In this document: piece by piece, positions 1 through 9,214 of the stretch | How the letters are laid out: every line of letters begins with the position of its first letter | Position numbering within the stretch: position 1 is the stretch's first letter | NCBI GenBank assembly: GCA_027486585.1 | Contig: JAIXOU010000101.1 | Coordinates: 1 to 64,000 of the forward strand | Source of the DNA: Verrucomicrobiaceae bacterium | GTDB lineage: Bacteria; Verrucomicrobiota; Verrucomicrobiia; Verrucomicrobiales; Verrucomicrobiaceae | DNA length: 64,000 nt | Reading direction: 5' to 3' | Made by a program: the position numbers and the translations under genes | Notes under the pieces: generated by a model | What the model was told of the DNA's origin: nothing | What the model saw: only the letters and a program-made list of their open reading frames with translations | Database searches by the model: none

Positions 1-131
1 ACGATCTCATAGGTGGTGAAGCGGAAATTGCAGCGCATGCATTCCCGGCGTCGGCGTATGGCCTGCCCCTCCCGCGCTTCACGCGAGTCGATCACTTTAT
101 CTTGGGAACTTCCGCACTTGGGGCAGCGCAT
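1..131 (-). CDS. nrdR: Transcriptional repressor NrdR, N-terminal part (cut by window edge)
   Basis: Reading the minus strand from the ATG at 131 gives [17 protein letters not shown], then [20 protein letters not shown]. This is the zinc-ribbon start of NrdR: two CxxC pairs and the conserved DSR and IRRRRxC motifs. NrdR represses ribonucleotide reductase genes by sensing ATP/dATP through an ATP-cone domain; that domain lies beyond the left edge and is not visible. Only about 43 codons are present. The identification rests on the near-invariant zinc-ribbon motif and is firm for so short a fragment. Confidence 0.9.
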   Translation of the reverse strand, partial: MRCPKCGSSQDKVIDSREAREGQAIRRRRECMRCNFRFTTYEI

Positions 132-184
132 AATTGGGGGGCTGAAAAGATGGCACCTGTGAGAGGAAATCGCAAGCCCAGCGT

Positions 185-964
185 TTAGGCCGATTTTCGA
201 CAGCTTGAGCAGATCTCATCGCCAGCATCATTGATGCGGAAGTAGAGTGCGGGATCGTCCACCTCGGTTTTCTGGCAAATCGTGCACTGATGGAAAAAGG
301 GCGCCGAGGTGGGAGAGGCCTCTTTGAATTGGGTCCGTTTTTTGATGACCTTGGCCATGTGCAGGCGGTCGCGCACAAATTCAGGGCCAAAGACGATGAG
401 GAAATTGAGGTGACCAAAGAGGATGGGAATGGCCATTTGAGGTGCCTTCATGATGGTTAATATGGTCAGGGCAGCAGCAGCCCAGGCGATCCATTTCATC
501 TTTACTGGCAAGAAGAAATAGAGGCGGATTTCTTCATTCGGGTAAGTGACCGCAAAGGCCAGTAGCAAACTTTGGAACAGCCAGATACCGCTTTCGTCCA
601 AGCCAAAAATCAGCGAGCAAACGGTGATAGAGATCATGCCGCCGATGAAGTAAAGATTCATCCGAAACGCACCCCAGGCCTGTTCCAAGCCGCGTCCCAG
701 CCACATCAGCATCATGGCAGAAAGCACAGCGAACAGGACATTCAAAGTCGTGGGGATGAATAGATAAGTCACCAGCCGCCAGACCTGCCCAGTCAGGATG
801 CGTGGTCCATCTAGAGCTAAGAAGTCTAGGTAGCGATCTCGGGCCTCAGCGGACTGCATGACGAAGATGGTGAAGGTCAGTAGTTTTAATCCGGCGATGA
901 TTTGGACCAGCCCAGGGATGGCAAAGCGGCCGAAGCGTGATTCGAGTCGATCTAAAAGTGGCAT
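185..964 (-). CDS. Rhomboid-like membrane protein with C-terminal CxxC pairs, probably non-proteolytic
   Basis: This 259-aa polytopic membrane protein has the rhomboid fold signature. [11 protein letters not shown] (59-69) matches the rhomboid WR loop, [19 protein letters not shown] (136-154) matches the segment after the active-site helix, and GHLNFL (184-189) holds the histidine position. The GxSG serine motif expected about ten residues before AVTYPNEE is absent (the stretch reads [11 protein letters not shown]), so protease activity is doubtful. After the last membrane helix a short soluble tail carries C227-x2-C230 and C252-x2-C255, which could bind one zinc ion. It is transcribed in the same direction as nrdR. 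Its role is unknown; it could be a pseudo-rhomboid scaffold or chaperone. Confidence 0.75.
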   Translation of the reverse strand: MPLLDRLESRFGRFAIPGLVQIIAGLKLLTFTIFVMQSAEARDRYLDFLALDGPRILTGQVWRLVTYLFIPTTLNVLFAVLSAMMLMWLGRGLEQAWGAFRMNLYFIGGMISITVCSLIFGLDESGIWLFQSLLLAFAVTYPNEEIRLYFFLPVKMKWIAWAAAALTILTIMKAPQMAIPILFGHLNFLIVFGPEFVRDRLHMAKVIKKRTQFKEASPTSAPFFHQCTICQKTEVDDPALYFRINDAGDEICSSCRKSA

Positions 965-1084
965 GGGAAAAGGATACGCGCAGAGGTTGTGTCTGCGAGT
1001 GAGTCTTTCGCTGCCAATTCACCTCAGGGCAAGATGTTCTCTGGCAGGATCGCTGATGGAGAAAGAAAGGTGACGACTTGCCAA

Positions 1085-2029
1085 ATGGCGTATGTTTCCG
1101 CCGATCCGATGCCTCCGCCCATTTTTACCGTCTTCACACCGACCTACAATCGCGCTCATACCCTGCACCGCTGTTACGACAGTCTGAAGGCGCAGACCTT
1201 TCGTGACTTTGAGTGGTTGATCGTGGATGACGGTTCCTCCGATGGCACAGCGGAACTGGTGGCAGCCTGGCAGGCTGAGGGGTTGGTGCCCATACGTTAT
1301 GAGCCCCTGCCGCATGGCGGTGCGCATCGCGTGCACAATCATTGTTTAACCTCTGCCCGCGGCCAGTTCTACATCAAGCTGGATTCCGACGATGCCTGTG
1401 AACCGCAAGCTCTGGAGCGCTATTGGCATCATTGGAATGCCATCCCTGAGGCTGACAGAGCGGGCTTTTCCGGCGTCACGGCTCTTTGCCATGATCAGAA
1501 TGGGCAGCTCGTCGGCACGCTCTTTCCGACCGATCCTCTCGACTGCTCAGCAGCTGAGCTGGAATACGTGCACAAGGTCACCGGCGAGAAGTGGGGCTTT
1601 TTGCGTTTGGATGTTCTCAGGCAATTCCCATTCCCTGAAGCAGACGGGAATTTTGTCCCAGAGTCCTACATCTGGTCTCAGGTCTCGACCCGCTACAAGA
1701 CGCGGCACATCAATGAGCAACTGCGCGTTTGGTGGATGGATGCGCCCTCACTAGTGCATGGCCCGAATGATCCGGCAAAGAATGCAGATGGTCACCGGCT
1801 GATGTATCAAATGGTGCTGAATCTGGAGTCGAACTACGTCTTCCACGCACCGATCAAGCTTTACAAAGTCGCGGGTCTCTACAGTCGGTTTAGCCAACAT
1901 TGCGGCATCGGATTTCTAACGCAGTTTCAGGGTTTGCGTGGCACTTTAGCAAAGATGCTCTGGCTGCTGGCTGCACCTGTGGGCACGCTGCTGTACCTGC
2001 GGGATCGGCGGCGGAAAAGTCGCTCGTAG
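1085..2029 (+). CDS. Family 2 glycosyltransferase
   Basis: From the chosen ATG the protein is 314 aa. The N-terminal domain is a GT-A fold of family 2: PIFTVFTPTYNRAHTLHRCY, then DFEWLIVDDGSSDGT (nucleotide-binding DDGS) and the metal-binding IKLDSDD. It transfers a sugar from a nucleotide-sugar donor, probably onto a surface glycan; donor and acceptor cannot be read from sequence. The open frame extends back to 989, but residues before MAYVSADP do not resemble the family. The ATG at 1085 (GAAAGAAAGG just upstream) or the one at 1109 are the likely starts. It stands alone, diverging from the rhomboid gene. Confidence 0.85.
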   Translation: MAYVSADPMPPPIFTVFTPTYNRAHTLHRCYDSLKAQTFRDFEWLIVDDGSSDGTAELVAAWQAEGLVPIRYEPLPHGGAHRVHNHCLTSARGQFYIKLDSDDACEPQALERYWHHWNAIPEADRAGFSGVTALCHDQNGQLVGTLFPTDPLDCSAAELEYVHKVTGEKWGFLRLDVLRQFPFPEADGNFVPESYIWSQVSTRYKTRHINEQLRVWWMDAPSLVHGPNDPAKNADGHRLMYQMVLNLESNYVFHAPIKLYKVAGLYSRFSQHCGIGFLTQFQGLRGTLAKMLWLLAAPVGTLLYLRDRRRKSRS

Positions 2030-2034
2030 TCAGA

Positions 2035-2466
2035 TTAAGCCGCGCGGCCTTCTTCCGCGTCCATCAGGTCAAAGAAGGTGACGATGTCTTCGCGGTGCCC
2101 AAGGCCAGCTTCAGCGCGCTGTTCGATGAGTCCATTGGAAGCTTCATCACGCCAGCCGCGCTTCGTCATGAAGCCATTGAAGAGACGGATGTGCTCGGCA
2201 TCGGGTGCGCGACCGTTCTCCAGACACCAGGCTAGGATTTCCTCATCCGTGCCGCCTTCCAAAACACGCTGAGTCAGGGCTTCAAAGCTCACGCCGAGCA
2301 GGGTGCAGACGCGATCATCAAAGGTGCGTTTGCCCTCGATAAAACCCAGGTGATAACCGTCTGGAAGCTTGCCGTCACGGGCCTGAAGTCGGATTTTATC
2401 GACAATGCGACCAAAAACCATGATGCCGCCGACCATGTCGCGAGGAGAACGTAAAGGAAATGCCAT
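2035..2466 (-). CDS. DUF5069 domain-containing protein
   Basis: This is a 143-aa soluble protein. The start MAFPLRSPRDMVGGIMVFGR, then IVDKIRLQARDGKLP and GVSFEALTQRVLEGGTDEEI, matches the DUF5069 family, which is common in Verrucomicrobiota and related bacteria and has no established function. The ATG at 2466 was preferred over the one at 2499 because the family begins at the 'PRSPRD' segment. It converges with the glycosyltransferase, with 5 bp between the stops. Confidence 0.8.
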   Translation of the reverse strand: MAFPLRSPRDMVGGIMVFGRIVDKIRLQARDGKLPDGYHLGFIEGKRTFDDRVCTLLGVSFEALTQRVLEGGTDEEILAWCLENGRAPDAEHIRLFNGFMTKRGWRDEASNGLIEQRAEAGLGHREDIVTFFDLMDAEEGRAA

Positions 2467-2598
2467 GCAAGAAACTAGGGTGGACTGGCCAGAGGTCAAT
2501 CAGGTCATGCTTTCACTTCACTCCAGGATAGCTCCGGCGCTGCTGTTTGAGAAGGCGACGCTCCAAGCATGAGGCCGTTCAGAGATGGGGTAGAACAA

Positions 2599-2628
2599 AA
2601 AAGCCTCGAACGCGAGTTCGAGGCTTTT
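2599..2628 (-). terminator. Intrinsic terminator after aguA
   Basis: A perfect 13-bp inverted repeat (AAAAGCCTCGAAC and GTTCGAGGCTTTT) encloses a 4-nt loop. On the minus strand it is followed by further Ts, giving a classical Rho-independent terminator 25 bp beyond the aguA stop codon. Confidence 0.85.
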
Positions 2629-2652
2629 GGATTTGAAGTCGAAAGGTGCAGC

Positions 2653-3699
2653 TTACTTCGGCTGATGCATAGCGATGCAGTGCAGGCCGCCGCCTTCCAT
2701 GACGAGGTCTTTGCAGGTGACGGTGATGAGCTCGCGGCCTGGGAAACACTCGGCGATCTTGTCTTCGGCAATCTGGTCCTTTTTCTTCTGGCCGAAGATG
2801 GGGACCATGATGGCGTTGTTCAGGATCATGAAGTTGGCGTAGCTGGCTGGCAGACGGCTGAGGCGCCAGTCTTTGACTTCGATGGCGTTGGGCATTTCGA
2901 TCTCGATGATCTCTAGCTTGCTGCCGTCGGGAAGACGGACGTCATCAAGTTGCTCGCGGATGGCTTTGAGCACTTTGAAATTCGGGTCGGACTCTTTGGA
3001 CTCGACCATGCAGATGACGGCATCTTCACGGATGAAGCGGACGACGTCATCGACGTGGCCGTCGGTATCATCGCCTTCGATGCCGTTTTTGAACCAAACG
3101 ATGTCGGTGACGCCGAACATGGCTTTGAGTTCTTTTTCGACTTCGTCCTTTTTGCGGGCCTTGCCACCGTTGCGGTTCGGATTGAGCAGGACGTTTTCGG
3201 TGGTGAAGAGCAGGCCTTTGCCGTTGGTTTCGATGGCACCGCCTTCAAGCACGAAGTCAGAAGTGAAGCGCTCCATCTTCAGGGAAGCGGCGGCTTTCTC
3301 CGGGATGGTGTCATCCAGGTCATAGGGGAACTTTCCGCCCCAGGCGTTGAACTTCCAGTCTGTGATGGCGACTTGGCCTGTTTCGTTATGCTTGATGAAG
3401 ATTGGTCCGTGGTCGCGGCACCAGACGTCATTGGTGACGTTCTCATAGATGTCCACTTGGCTGAGATCGCCTTCGTTATCGGCGATGCTGAGGCGAATGT
3501 TCATGTGGCTGAGCATGGGCGCATTGATGCGCACGCGCTCGTAACGTGAAATGGTGCTGGCGATTTCCCCAAACTTATCTTGAAGCTTGTGGAAGGTTTT
3601 TGGGCAGCTCTCTTTGTTTGAGGGCCAAGAGAGCCAGATGGCTTCTTGGGTTTCAAATTCGGCGGGGAGGCGGTAGTTCTTGGGGTATCCTTTACTCAT
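2653..3699 (-). CDS. aguA: Agmatine deiminase
   Basis: This 348-aa protein of the peptidylarginine-deiminase-like family hydrolyses agmatine to N-carbamoylputrescine and ammonia. The family's catalytic set is visible: WCRDHGP at 93-99 (Asp96), EGGAIETNG at 152-160, TDGHVDD with His215, and GGGLHC near the end with the nucleophile Cys341. Length and motif spacing are normal for the family. It overlaps the end of aguB by 8 bp, so the two are co-transcribed and translationally coupled. With aguB it completes the conversion of agmatine to putrescine. No arginine decarboxylase is visible in the window. Confidence 0.95.
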   Translation of the reverse strand: MSKGYPKNYRLPAEFETQEAIWLSWPSNKESCPKTFHKLQDKFGEIASTISRYERVRINAPMLSHMNIRLSIADNEGDLSQVDIYENVTNDVWCRDHGPIFIKHNETGQVAITDWKFNAWGGKFPYDLDDTIPEKAAASLKMERFTSDFVLEGGAIETNGKGLLFTTENVLLNPNRNGGKARKKDEVEKELKAMFGVTDIVWFKNGIEGDDTDGHVDDVVRFIREDAVICMVESKESDPNFKVLKAIREQLDDVRLPDGSKLEIIEIEMPNAIEVKDWRLSRLPASYANFMILNNAIMVPIFGQKKKDQIAEDKIAECFPGRELITVTCKDLVMEGGGLHCIAMHQPK

Positions 3700-4558
3700 C
3701 TAGATAGCGTTTGGTCAGGGGCGCGTATGTGTCAATACGACGATCACGGAAAAATGGCCAGATTCGACGGAAATCTTCCACTTCTTGGAGGTCGCAAGTC
3801 ACAAGGACAACTTCTTCGTGCTCGATGCTGCCTTTGGCAACTATTTCGCCATAAGGATTTGCAACGAAGGATTGACCCCAGAATTCGGTGTCGTCTTGGC
3901 CGCCAGTGCGGTTGACGGCGGCGATGAAGCAGCCATTGGCCACGGCATGACCACGCTGGACGGTTTCCCAGGCGCAGTGTTGGGCTTTGCCAAGTTCTGC
4001 TTTTTCGGAGCTAAGCCAGCCGATGGCGGTGGGGTAAAAAAGGATTTGGGCACCTGCGAGTGCGGTCAGGCGTGCGGCTTCAGGGTACCATTGATCCCAG
4101 CAGATGAGCACGCCGATCTTGCCAAAACGGGTGTCCCAAACGCGGTAACCGAGGTCACCGGGTGTGAAGTAGAATTTCTCTTCAAAGCCTGGGTCCTGCG
4201 GAATATGCATCTTCCGATACTTGCCGAGGTAGGTGCCGTCTGCGTCGATGATGGCCGCAGTATTGTGATAGAGGCCGGGGCCACGTTTTTCAAAAAGCGA
4301 GGCGATGATGACGACACCAAGTTCTTTGGCCAGCGCACCCATGTGATCGGTCGTGGGGCCTGGGATGGTCTCGGCTAAATCAAACAATGCTGGGTCCTGA
4401 CGTGTGCAGAAATAGGGGATGTTAAACATCTCCTGAAGGCAGATGATTTGAGCCCCTTTGGCAGCGGCTTCACGGATGAGCACGTCATGCCGAGCCAAGC
4501 TTTGAGCCTGGCTGGCGAAGGTGGTTCCCTGGATCAGGCCTAATGTGACGACGGACAT
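3692..4558 (-). CDS. aguB: N-carbamoylputrescine amidase
   Basis: This 288-aa nitrilase-superfamily (carbon-nitrogen hydrolase) enzyme cleaves N-carbamoylputrescine to putrescine, CO2 and ammonia. The Glu-Lys-Cys triad is present: E43 in LQEMF, K116 in GKYRKMHIP and C153 in VLICWDQWYPEAAR. The long CWDQWYPEAAR match and the adjacency to aguA favour this substrate over other nitrilase-family activities. It is the first gene of the aguB-aguA operon; its start is 64 bp from the hairpin that ends the sensor-kinase transcript. Confidence 0.95.
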   Translation of the reverse strand: MSVVTLGLIQGTTFASQAQSLARHDVLIREAAAKGAQIICLQEMFNIPYFCTRQDPALFDLAETIPGPTTDHMGALAKELGVVIIASLFEKRGPGLYHNTAAIIDADGTYLGKYRKMHIPQDPGFEEKFYFTPGDLGYRVWDTRFGKIGVLICWDQWYPEAARLTALAGAQILFYPTAIGWLSSEKAELGKAQHCAWETVQRGHAVANGCFIAAVNRTGGQDDTEFWGQSFVANPYGEIVAKGSIEHEEVVLVTCDLQEVEDFRRIWPFFRDRRIDTYAPLTKRYLDE

Positions 4559-4621
4559 GATGGTCGATAGTTGAGAGAGGATTGATCAGTGCAAGTGAAG
4601 AAGTTTACAGGTTCCAAAGCA

Positions 4622-4658
4622 ACGGAGCACCGAGAAGACTGGCTTCTCGGTGCTCCGT
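4622..4658 (-). terminator. Long perfect hairpin after the hybrid kinase gene
   Basis: A 16-bp perfect stem (ACGGAGCACCGAGAAG and its complement) has a 5-nt loop. It lies between the stop of the hybrid histidine kinase and the start of aguB. There is no clean T-run on the minus strand (TTGCTTTGG follows), so termination is likely but not certain. Confidence 0.6.
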
Positions 4659-4687
4659 GGATTTGGGTTTGGCTGTTGGGGGAGTGT

Positions 4688-6670
4688 TTAGGCGGCCATG
4701 ACTGGGGCCATCTGTCGGGCAAAGGCGTCAGGGGGTTGGGCGGTCTTCACGGCTTTGGCCATGGCTTTGCTCAGGGCTTCCAGCGCATAGGGTTTCAGCA
4801 TGATGTCCACCGGTGGGCAGCGGCCTTCACCGAGGATGGTGAACTCATCAGGATCGATGACGAATCCTGAGCAGACGACGACAGGTAGATCATTGCCTGC
4901 GGCACGGAGTTGCTTGAAGGTGTCGCGGCCACTGAGCTTCGGCATGTAGATGTCTAGGAGCATGGCGTCGATCTTCTCTCCGCTGCGCATGATGATGTCG
5001 AGTGCCTGCTGGCCGTCGCCTGCTTCCAGGACTCGATAACCAAGGAAGTTCAGCATATTCACGGCAATGGAGCGAACGGGGGCTTCGTCATCGACCACCA
5101 AGATCGTGCCACGTTGACCTACAGGGCCTTGAGATTGGCGTGAATCAAAGTCAGAGGCTTCGTCTTCAATGTTTTCTGGATCAGAAGTGCGTGGAACAAA
5201 GACACGGAACTCAGTGCCTTGGCTTTCGACGCTATCGTACTCGACCCAGCCGCCATGCTCGCGAATAATGTCCTGAGCCATGCTGAGTCCGAGGCCGGTG
5301 CCTCGACCTGGATTTTTGGTGGTGAAGAATGGTTCAAAGATGCGATGGCGCATGTCTTCTGGGATGCCGTGTCCATTGTCGCGGATGGCAATCATGGCGA
5401 ATTCGCCTGTTTCCATGCCGTTAGGAGAGCGGTGCATGACGTTCTCGATGCCGATCTCAATGATTCCATTGGCATCAGGGAGGGCATCGCGTGCATTCAG
5501 GCAGAGGTTAAGCATGACCTGCTCAAGCTGGGTGGCATCAGCGCTTGCAAAGGAGGTTTCCATGCCGGCACGGACGCGGATAGTGATGCGTGGGTCCAGG
5601 CTATGACGAAGCATGTTTTGCACGTCGGCTAGGAGCTTCTTCAGGTTGGTCACTTTGCGGAGTTGATTGCCTTGAGTGTGGCGTGAGTAGCCGAGCAGTT
5701 GCTTCACCAGATCAGCAGCACGCTGGGTGGCATGATTGGCGTTTTGGAGCTTGTCACGGACATCTGGACTCTGGCTTCCACCTGAGGAGAGTTCAGCAAG
5801 AGTAAGATTACCTCGAATTGCGGTCAGCATGTTATTGAAGTCATGGGCGATCCCGCCAGCCATCTGGCCGATGGTGCCCATCTTCTGAGATTCCCGCAGT
5901 TGTTTCTGCAAGCCGCGAACTTGACTGCAATCACGCAACATCCAGAGGCGGCCAATCACTTCACCACCTTCGGTCTGCATCGGGGCGGTGCGCATGCTGA
6001 AGATGCGTTGATTGCCGTCGGCAGTCTCAGCTTCGATCTCATCTCGGAGTTCTGGATTTTTTTCAGTGTTGTTGACCCACTGAAGCATTTTGTCAGACTC
6101 CATGAAACGGGCTGAAATGGCCTCCATGAGGTGTTTGACATCTCTGCCGCCGACTTCTTCCAGAGGCTTGCCAAGGAACTCGTCTAGTTTGCTATTGGAA
6201 GCGATGATTTTACCCTCGGCATCGACCACAGCGACGCCTTCGTCACTGGCGGCAAAGATGCCCTGAAGAGCTGTGAAGGCTTCACGAAGCAGACGCTCCG
6301 CATTCATGAGGCGTTGAGCGCTCTGACTGGCGTGAGTTTCGGCGGCGTTGAGGGACTGGCGGTGCTTGGCAAAGAGCATGTTGATGTCACAGCGCAGCTT
6401 CCAGAAATCCTGAGGCAACCATTCAGACACCTCTTTGACAGGTGGGATACCACGCATGACGGATGCCGTGGCATTCATCACCGATGTAACTGGGCGCAGA
6501 ACCCAACCGGAAACCAGATAGCCTGCGATAAATACGCCAGCGAGAAGGATGAATCCCTGCGCACTGAAGAACCAGTCGAGGGGTTGGCCCATGAAGCGTG
6601 CTGCGCCAATGGCGGGCAGCCAGCCTAATAGCATCAAAGGGAGGAGGATGCGTATGCGGAGTGAATTCAT
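4688..6670 (-). CDS. Hybrid sensor histidine kinase with C-terminal receiver domain
   Basis: This is a 660-aa membrane-anchored hybrid kinase. Two hydrophobic segments (about 8-24 and 38-58) bracket a very short periplasmic loop, so external sensing seems limited. A PAS domain follows (about 130-250, [20 protein letters not shown]), then the HisKA phosphoacceptor His276 in GGIAHDFNN. The ATPase domain has the N-box [16 protein letters not shown]1 DNGHGIP and G2 [10 protein letters not shown]. The C-terminal receiver (about 522-645) has DD at 527-528, the phosphoacceptor Asp573 in LLDIYMP and a Lys in MLKPY. The output partner is not in view. Its start overlaps the stop of the upstream coiled-coil gene by 4 bp. 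Confidence 0.93.
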   Translation of the reverse strand: MNSLRIRILLPLMLLGWLPAIGAARFMGQPLDWFFSAQGFILLAGVFIAGYLVSGWVLRPVTSVMNATASVMRGIPPVKEVSEWLPQDFWKLRCDINMLFAKHRQSLNAAETHASQSAQRLMNAERLLREAFTALQGIFAASDEGVAVVDAEGKIIASNSKLDEFLGKPLEEVGGRDVKHLMEAISARFMESDKMLQWVNNTEKNPELRDEIEAETADGNQRIFSMRTAPMQTEGGEVIGRLWMLRDCSQVRGLQKQLRESQKMGTIGQMAGGIAHDFNNMLTAIRGNLTLAELSSGGSQSPDVRDKLQNANHATQRAADLVKQLLGYSRHTQGNQLRKVTNLKKLLADVQNMLRHSLDPRITIRVRAGMETSFASADATQLEQVMLNLCLNARDALPDANGIIEIGIENVMHRSPNGMETGEFAMIAIRDNGHGIPEDMRHRIFEPFFTTKNPGRGTGLGLSMAQDIIREHGGWVEYDSVESQGTEFRVFVPRTSDPENIEDEASDFDSRQSQGPVGQRGTILVVDDEAPVRSIAVNMLNFLGYRVLEAGDGQQALDIIMRSGEKIDAMLLDIYMPKLSGRDTFKQLRAAGNDLPVVVCSGFVIDPDEFTILGEGRCPPVDIMLKPYALEALSKAMAKAVKTAQPPDAFARQMAPVMAA

Positions 6671-7521
6671 AGCGGAGTTGAGGCAAGGATGATGGGGGGA
6701 TGAATCAGGGCTTTATGACGGTCTGTGTGAGTGTGTTGGATGGGCTGTCGGAAGTAATGTTGGGAGCTGAGTGATCCCGTCAGCTTTTGCTGGGCCTGGG
6801 AGATGGCGCGTTCCAAAGCTTCCGGGAGATTTTGATCCAGCCATTGCGAGACCCAAATTTGGATCTCTTCACGCGATACGGGGCTGGAAGCAGCAACCGT
6901 TTGGGTGGCCACGGTGGATTCTACGCCATCTAGGCGGTCTTTAAGAGCGCTCACTCCCATGGCGGCGCCAAAGAGATCGGCTTTCACCTGCTCGATCTCG
7001 TGTTGTAATTCTTGTCTAAGAGTCTCCAAGGTCTGCGGCAGCTCCGTTTGCTCGACTGAGGCATGCCAAGTATCATAACTGGTAGCCGGCGCGCTAGGGA
7101 ACAAGGGCTGGGACTGGTGTGCTGGCGCTGTGGGAAAGGGGCTCTGAGGGCGGCGGTTTAACGGCGGCGCCGCAGTTTCGCTTTGATTCACGACCATGGC
7201 TGCAAATCCAGCCGATTCTTTTCGCTTCGGTAACACCACTTCTTGGGGCATGTCCCTGGGGGGCGGGCTATCGATAATGTGTGTTTTTTCGTCGTGATGC
7301 AGACTCATGGCATCAGGTGAGAGCACATCATGATTTGCATCAGTTTTAAGTACTACTGAAGAGCTTGGATCAAAGGCTGATTCAGGGGCGGGAATTTCTG
7401 GTGTCCACTTCATCACAGGTCCTGTTTCGGCCTGCTTGGCAACAGGAAGACTGGCGGTCTTTGGGGAAAAGAAGGTGAACGCAAGAGGCATACTTATTTT
7501 GATAATATCATTAATTACCAT
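6667..7521 (-). CDS. Hypothetical protein with low-complexity N-terminus and coiled coil
   Basis: This 284-aa protein belongs to no family I recognise. The first two thirds are proline-, serine- and alanine-rich and probably disordered. Residues about 160-215 (LRQELQHEIEQVKADLF and following) look like a coiled coil, and a shorter helical segment follows (SREEIQIWVSQWLDQNLPEAL). The ending of that segment resembles the DUF2497/PopZ-type helical tail ('W(L)xxNLPxxLERxI'), which suggests a polar or scaffold protein; this is a weak inference. It shares a 4-bp stop/start overlap with the hybrid kinase, so the two probably work together. The start could also be the ATG at 7491. Confidence 0.65.
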   Translation of the reverse strand: MVINDIIKISMPLAFTFFSPKTASLPVAKQAETGPVMKWTPEIPAPESAFDPSSSVVLKTDANHDVLSPDAMSLHHDEKTHIIDSPPPRDMPQEVVLPKRKESAGFAAMVVNQSETAAPPLNRRPQSPFPTAPAHQSQPLFPSAPATSYDTWHASVEQTELPQTLETLRQELQHEIEQVKADLFGAAMGVSALKDRLDGVESTVATQTVAASSPVSREEIQIWVSQWLDQNLPEALERAISQAQQKLTGSLSSQHYFRQPIQHTHTDRHKALIHPPIILASTPL

Positions 7522-7717
7522 AATTATCAGACTTTATCAACTATAAATTTTAATATTTATGTATTATCGTCAAAACTCAGTTTTTGACCGAACTTGGAAT
7601 TCGTCTTTCTTAGCTCCTCATTTTGAGGGCGATCAAAACTTATTTGAGAAATTGAATGGGGCCAGATTGCCGCAATTTTTTTACGCGAATTTGAATCTCC
7701 CTCATTCCTTGTTTACT
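7522..7717. other. AT-rich intergenic region
   Basis: About 200 bp of markedly AT-rich DNA separates the end of the vWA gene from the start of the coiled-coil gene. It probably holds the promoter for the coiled-coil/kinase pair on the minus strand. I cannot assign -35 and -10 boxes with confidence, and I see no gene here. Confidence 0.4.
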
Positions 7718-8755
7718 TCACCGAATTTCCCGCATTTTCCCGCCTGTACGGCGAACCATGCGCTCCCAAGCATCTTTATCTGTGGGGTTCATCTGAAAGC
7801 CAATAAAGTGGACAGCAACCTTGCCCATCTTTTCAGGCGCTAGCTCTTTCATCTTGGCCTCCAGCAGATCATTCGGGATGCGCTGATTCTTTGGGTAGGT
7901 CTGTTCAAACTGGCCATCTGAAATGATGAAGATCACGTCTGGCTTCATGGCAAAGGCTGCATCGAGCACGCAAACGACACCGTTGGGTTCTGGGCTGAGT
8001 ACACCTGCCTGGCCTCGGTTCATTTGGCCGCCTTCGCTCCATTCGGTCTCGATCCACTGCATGGCCAAGTCACGATTGGCTGGCGTCATGGGTGTGAGGG
8101 TATTGGCAAAAGGTTTGTAGTTCCGCACAAACTGAATCAATCCGAATTGAGCCCCCGAAGGTAGGCTGCTGATGAGTTTGCGGGTCTCTTCTTTGATCTT
8201 GATGAGAGGCATACCGCTGCTCGTGGCCTTATTGACCACGCTGCTGGAGACATCAAAACACAGCACGACACGCTGACCCTGGGCCTTCACGCCCATGAAG
8301 CTGAAGTTTGAGAGTCCTTTTCCTAAACCGCCACTGCCGCCGAGGCCAAGACCGGCTCCATTTCCAGTGCCAGCGCTACCCGTGAGTCCGCTGATCATGG
8401 TAGAGGCCATGGTCGAGGGATCGGGCACAAGGCTGCTCTCAAAGCTGATCTTGGGTGCTTCCGGCAGGGCAAAGGCGGTCGGACGCAGACTGACAAGGCG
8501 CTTTTTAAAGGTCGGCTTGGAGGCCAATCCGGCATGAGCCGCCAGATTCATGCGGTGCTGCCTGGTCTGTGGCGGAATTTTGATTTTAGCCGCAGGCGGG
8601 GCCACAAACTTCGGAGGTGGCGGCTGGATGTACTGGGCGACAATGAAGGCCCCTGCACCCAGAGCTAGGATGCCATGGATGATCAGGCTGCCAATCAAAG
8701 CGGCTCCGGCTCCTTTGCGGGAGGCGGCCGTCGGGCTAGCAGCTGTAGTGCTCAT
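7718..8755 (-). CDS. vWA-domain protein with TonB-like membrane anchor
   Basis: This is a 345-aa protein. Near the N-terminus a single membrane helix starts with SLIIHG, the S-x3-H arrangement of TonB anchors, and is followed by a proline-rich stretch (QPPPPKFVAPPAAKIKIPP). A glycine-rich linker (about 130-155) leads to a von Willebrand A domain with the MIDAS motif DVSSSV and a later SDGQ. The TonB C-terminal domain is absent. The gene is the last of an operon containing ExbB and two ExbD proteins, so the vWA domain may be driven by the proton motive force as TonB is; this is inference. The start at 8755 has AGGAGG a few bases upstream and fits the TonB-like N-terminus better than the ATG at 8779. 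Confidence 0.82.
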   Translation of the reverse strand: MSTTAASPTAASRKGAGAALIGSLIIHGILALGAGAFIVAQYIQPPPPKFVAPPAAKIKIPPQTRQHRMNLAAHAGLASKPTFKKRLVSLRPTAFALPEAPKISFESSLVPDPSTMASTMISGLTGSAGTGNGAGLGLGGSGGLGKGLSNFSFMGVKAQGQRVVLCFDVSSSVVNKATSSGMPLIKIKEETRKLISSLPSGAQFGLIQFVRNYKPFANTLTPMTPANRDLAMQWIETEWSEGGQMNRGQAGVLSPEPNGVVCVLDAAFAMKPDVIFIISDGQFEQTYPKNQRIPNDLLEAKMKELAPEKMGKVAVHFIGFQMNPTDKDAWERMVRRTGGKMREIR

Positions 8756-8756
8756 A

Positions 8757-9212
8757 TTAGGAGTCCTCCTCCTCTTCATCGCTGTTGAGCGTCACCCCTT
8801 TGATTCCAGCCTGAGCGCAGACATTGAGGACATCGACGATTCTTTGATGCGTGCTTTGGTTCGCCGCATCGAGCGTGACCAGGGACTGCGTGCGGTTGTT
8901 ATCCGCAGCCTCGCGGAACCGCCGCAAAAGATCGCGCAGGGCCAGCAGTCCCTGATCCCCCGGTTGGCCGAGGATGGCTTCGTTTACCTCCACCGCGCCA
9001 TCGGGGCGGATGCTGATGCGCACTTCTTCAGGCAGGTCCACGCTGACTTCATCGGAAACAGAGCCTGGCAAAGTCATGCTGATGTCTGCCTCGTGCCGTG
9101 GAGGCTTGGCTGAGACGATGAAAAAGCACAGCAATAGAAAGCCAATGTCAGCCATGGGGGCGATCTGCATTTCCTGAGGCTGCTCCTCCCTGCGGCGTAT
9201 TTTCATGCCCAT
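8757..9212 (-). CDS. ExbD/TolR-family biopolymer transport protein (second copy)
   Basis: This 151-aa protein has one N-terminal membrane helix preceded by basic residues (MGMKIRRREEQP). The family hallmark MQIAPMADIGFLLLCFFIV carries the membrane aspartate needed for proton coupling. The periplasmic domain follows, and the acidic C-terminus (DEEEEDS) is unusual. It sits 2 bp after the first exbD and 1 bp before the vWA gene, so the operon is very tight. It should assemble with the ExbB channel upstream. Confidence 0.9.
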   Translation of the reverse strand: MGMKIRRREEQPQEMQIAPMADIGFLLLCFFIVSAKPPRHEADISMTLPGSVSDEVSVDLPEEVRISIRPDGAVEVNEAILGQPGDQGLLALRDLLRRFREAADNNRTQSLVTLDAANQSTHQRIVDVLNVCAQAGIKGVTLNSDEEEEDS

Positions 9213-9214
9213 GA

